A DNA stretch of 5,351 bases from Clostridiales bacterium (GTDB lineage Bacteria; Bacillota_B; Dehalobacteriia; UBA4068). Location: NCBI GenBank assembly GCA_009782975.1, contig WRIA01000062.1, forward strand, positions 1 through 5,351, given 5' to 3'. The position numbers and the translations under genes were made by a program. Shown here piece by piece: positions 3,563 through 5,351 of the stretch. The notes beneath the pieces are model-generated. The model had not been told where the DNA came from. It searched no databases and worked only from the letters and a program-made list of their open reading frames with translations. Positions within the stretch are counted from its first letter, which is position 1; each line of letters starts with the position of its first letter.

Positions 3563-5351
3563 ATGCATCTTAAAAAACATTTTTGGCCTGTAGCAGCTGT
3601 ACTTATGCTGGCACTGGTTCTTTGCCTTTCCGCCACGGCTCTGGCCGATGTGGGTAACGAAAGCTTACAAGAGAACTTAAAGCAGTTCCCCAACCTGTAC
3701 AGCGAGGAGACCGGCACCACCATGCCCATTTTTTCCACCAGCGGCAATATAATGGAGGCCGTATATGTGGAATGCCCCCTGGACACGGATTTCGACGGTA
3801 AGCGCGACCTTGTACGTGTTACCATTCGCCGCCCGGCGGAATCCAACCTGGAGGGCATACGGGTTCCCGTTATTATGCAGGATAGCCCCTATATAGACGG
3901 GGCTGGTGTTGACTGCCCGGATCACTATGTTTCTATTTTCCCCTTTAAGGTCAACGCAAGCACCGGACATTTTACCTATGTAGATGATGTTGAAAGCGTT
4001 AAACCCCGTGCCTCCGAATGGCCCTGGGGCGACGAAGCCAACGACAAGCTGGGCATCCCGGCCAGCCGGGGCGCTATGCCTGTAGTAGCAGCACCCAGAG
4101 TTACCTCTGTCTACGGTACCGATTTCAGCAGTTTTGTAACCTATCTTATTGCCCGCGGATACGCTTTGGTTTCCTGCGACTCTATCGGTAACCGTTACAC
4201 CGACGGTTATACCAGCTGCGGCGACGTGGACGAGACAGTAGCCGGTATGGCTGTTATACAGTGGCTTAATGGCAATTGCCGCGCCTATACCGACCAGACC
4301 TGCACGCAAGAAGTTATAGCTACCGATTGGTGCAACGGCAACGTGGCTATGTCCGGCGTTTCCTATGACGGCACGCTGCCCATAGCTTTGGCCTGCTCCG
4401 GTGTGGAAGGCCTTAAGGCCGTCATACCGGCCTCCGCTATTTCCAGCTGGTACGATTATTACCGCGAAAACGGCCTTGTTATAGCCCCCGGCACTTATCA
4501 AGGCGAGGACGCCGATGTTTTGGCCAAATACTGCTTCTCCAGAGGCAGAGTCAGTACCGCAGGCATTGCTTCCAGCCTGGCCTATTTCAACAATACCCCA
4601 AATATGTTCGGTATTGGCATCCGCGATCAATTCTATCTTAATATGGATCAGATGGAAATCGATCAGGATAGGGATACCGGCGACTACAACCGCTTCTGGG
4701 ATGACCGCAACTATCTGGCCACTGCGGATAAAGTTACAGCAGGCATAATAGTGACCCACGGCCTGGCCGACTGGAACGTTAAGATGAAGCAGTTCGACCA
4801 ATTCTACCGGGCCATTAAAGAAAAATCCGACGCGCCCATAAGGCTAATTCTGCACCGTGGCGGCCACAGCGGCATATATACCCACGAACCCTTCCTCTTT
4901 AACGCTCATAAATGGCTGGATCATTTCCTTTATGGCATAGAAAACAATATAGTTGAGGATATGCCGGAAATCTCTGTTATAAGCAGCCAGACCGGCCAAT
5001 ACGAATTCTTCGATTCCTGGCCGGTATCCAAGGACGAATACACCAAATACTACCTTAATACGGACGGCAACGGCGCAGCCGGTACATTAAGTCTGGAAGT
5101 TCCCGCCGCCACGCAAAAGAAATTTAAGGATAACCTGCAAAATTGGAATAGCAGCCAAAAACTGAATGCATCTCAGCTTACCACTTGGGAGACCCGTATA
5201 TATAATATAGCCGGCTTGACCGCCGCCAGCACGGAGCGCTTGGCCTTTGTTAGCGACGTAACCGAAAACGTCCGCTTCTCCGGCACCGTTAAGGCCACCC
5301 TGGAAATCGCTTCTGCGGAACCCTTCGGCGTTATGACCGCCGCCCTGGTGG
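3563..5351 (+). CDS. Secreted Xaa-Pro dipeptidyl-peptidase (S15 family, PepX-like), 3' end beyond the window
   Basis: 596 codons are open to the window edge with no stop. The S15 peptidases are alpha/beta-hydrolase serine enzymes that remove Xaa-Pro dipeptides from peptide N-termini. Residues 1-28 form a Sec signal peptide: basic start (HLKKH), hydrophobic core and an ALA cleavage site before Asp29. The protein should therefore act outside the cytoplasmic membrane. All three catalytic residues are visible in the expected order: Ser267 in GVSYDG, Asp403 in HGLADWNVK and His435 in LHRGGHSG. The GDVDETVAGMAVIQWLNGN segment before the Ser motif is also PepX-like. From about residue 475 the jelly-roll-like C-terminal domain begins and is cut off. 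Ser267 lies about 80 residues earlier than in lactococcal PepX (Ser348), so the N-terminal helical domain of cytosolic PepX seems absent. The mature part has nine cysteines before residue 340, which is unusual. The start is supported by GGAGGG 7 nt upstream. Other S15 hydrolases such as cocaine esterase are less likely given the HGLxDWNVK motif. Confidence 0.9.
   Translation, partial: MHLKKHFWPVAAVLMLALVLCLSATALADVGNESLQENLKQFPNLYSEETGTTMPIFSTSGNIMEAVYVECPLDTDFDGKRDLVRVTIRRPAESNLEGIRVPVIMQDSPYIDGAGVDCPDHYVSIFPFKVNASTGHFTYVDDVESVKPRASEWPWGDEANDKLGIPASRGAMPVVAAPRVTSVYGTDFSSFVTYLIARGYALVSCDSIGNRYTDGYTSCGDVDETVAGMAVIQWLNGNCRAYTDQTCTQEVIATDWCNGNVAMSGVSYDGTLPIALACSGVEGLKAVIPASAISSWYDYYRENGLVIAPGTYQGEDADVLAKYCFSRGRVSTAGIASSLAYFNNTPNMFGIGIRDQFYLNMDQMEIDQDRDTGDYNRFWDDRNYLATADKVTAGIIVTHGLADWNVKMKQFDQFYRAIKEKSDAPIRLILHRGGHSGIYTHEPFLFNAHKWLDHFLYGIENNIVEDMPEISVISSQTGQYEFFDSWPVSKDEYTKYYLNTDGNGAAGTLSLEVPAATQKKFKDNLQNWNSSQKLNASQLTTWETRIYNIAGLTAASTERLAFVSDVTENVRFSGTVKATLEIASAEPFGVMTAALV

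Noticed and set aside
3563..3646. Lipoprotein signal with Cys21 as the lipidated residue
   Set aside because: The residues before Cys21 are L-V-L, which do not fit a lipobox because a small residue is needed at -1. A standard ALA signal peptidase I site is present at residues 26-28.
3677..4801. Long open frame antisense to the peptidase gene
   Set aside because: The + strand frame carries a complete S15 catalytic triad and a signal peptide. The antisense frame gives a low-complexity Gly/Ala/Ile/Val-rich protein with no motifs, as expected of a shadow of GC-biased codons.

Overview
The window looks like chromosomal DNA from an anaerobic Firmicutes-type bacterium (Clostridia or Negativicutes). 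The reasons are an MscL with a C-terminal double CxxC tail, a diguanylate cyclase whose sensor and linker resemble clostridial chemoreceptors, consensus sigma-A-type promoters, strong GGAGG-type ribosome binding sites, and AT-rich spacers between genes of roughly balanced GC. This placement is inference. No phage, transposon or defence genes are visible.

Layout: (1) 1-183 is the 3' end of an mscL-like mechanosensitive channel gene on the + strand. (2) 183-334 is the convergent junction between mscL and the next gene. It holds three copies of a perfect 22-nt palindrome at an exact 42-bp period, then a strong intrinsic terminator pointing left. (3) 376-2073 (minus) encodes a membrane diguanylate cyclase: TM, Cache-type sensor, TM, HAMP, linker, GGEEF domain with intact I-site. 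It has a recognisable promoter and RBS. (4) 2074-2458 is non-coding, apart from that promoter and RBS, and contains a GC-rich hairpin and a 53-bp inverted-repeat element. (5) 2459-2535 (minus) is tRNA-Pro(CGG) with encoded CCA, under a near-consensus promoter. (6) 2646-3104 (+) is trmL, a SPOUT tRNA 2'-O-methyltransferase, divergent from the tRNA and with its own promoter and terminator. (7) 3105-3562 is a non-coding spacer. Its first part has short repeats and the trmL terminator; its second part is very AT-rich and is the probable control region of the next gene. (8) 3563 to the window end is a secreted S15-family Xaa-Pro dipeptidyl-peptidase (PepX-like), truncated at its 3' end by the window edge.

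The genes appear to be separate transcription units rather than one operon. mscL and the cyclase are membrane or envelope functions, tRNA-Pro and trmL are translation functions, and the peptidase is for extracytoplasmic peptide use. I see no convincing multi-gene novel system. The least explained sequences are the 42-bp periodic palindrome array at the mscL/cyclase junction, the 53-bp inverted repeat downstream of the tRNA, and the structured AT-rich leader of the peptidase gene.
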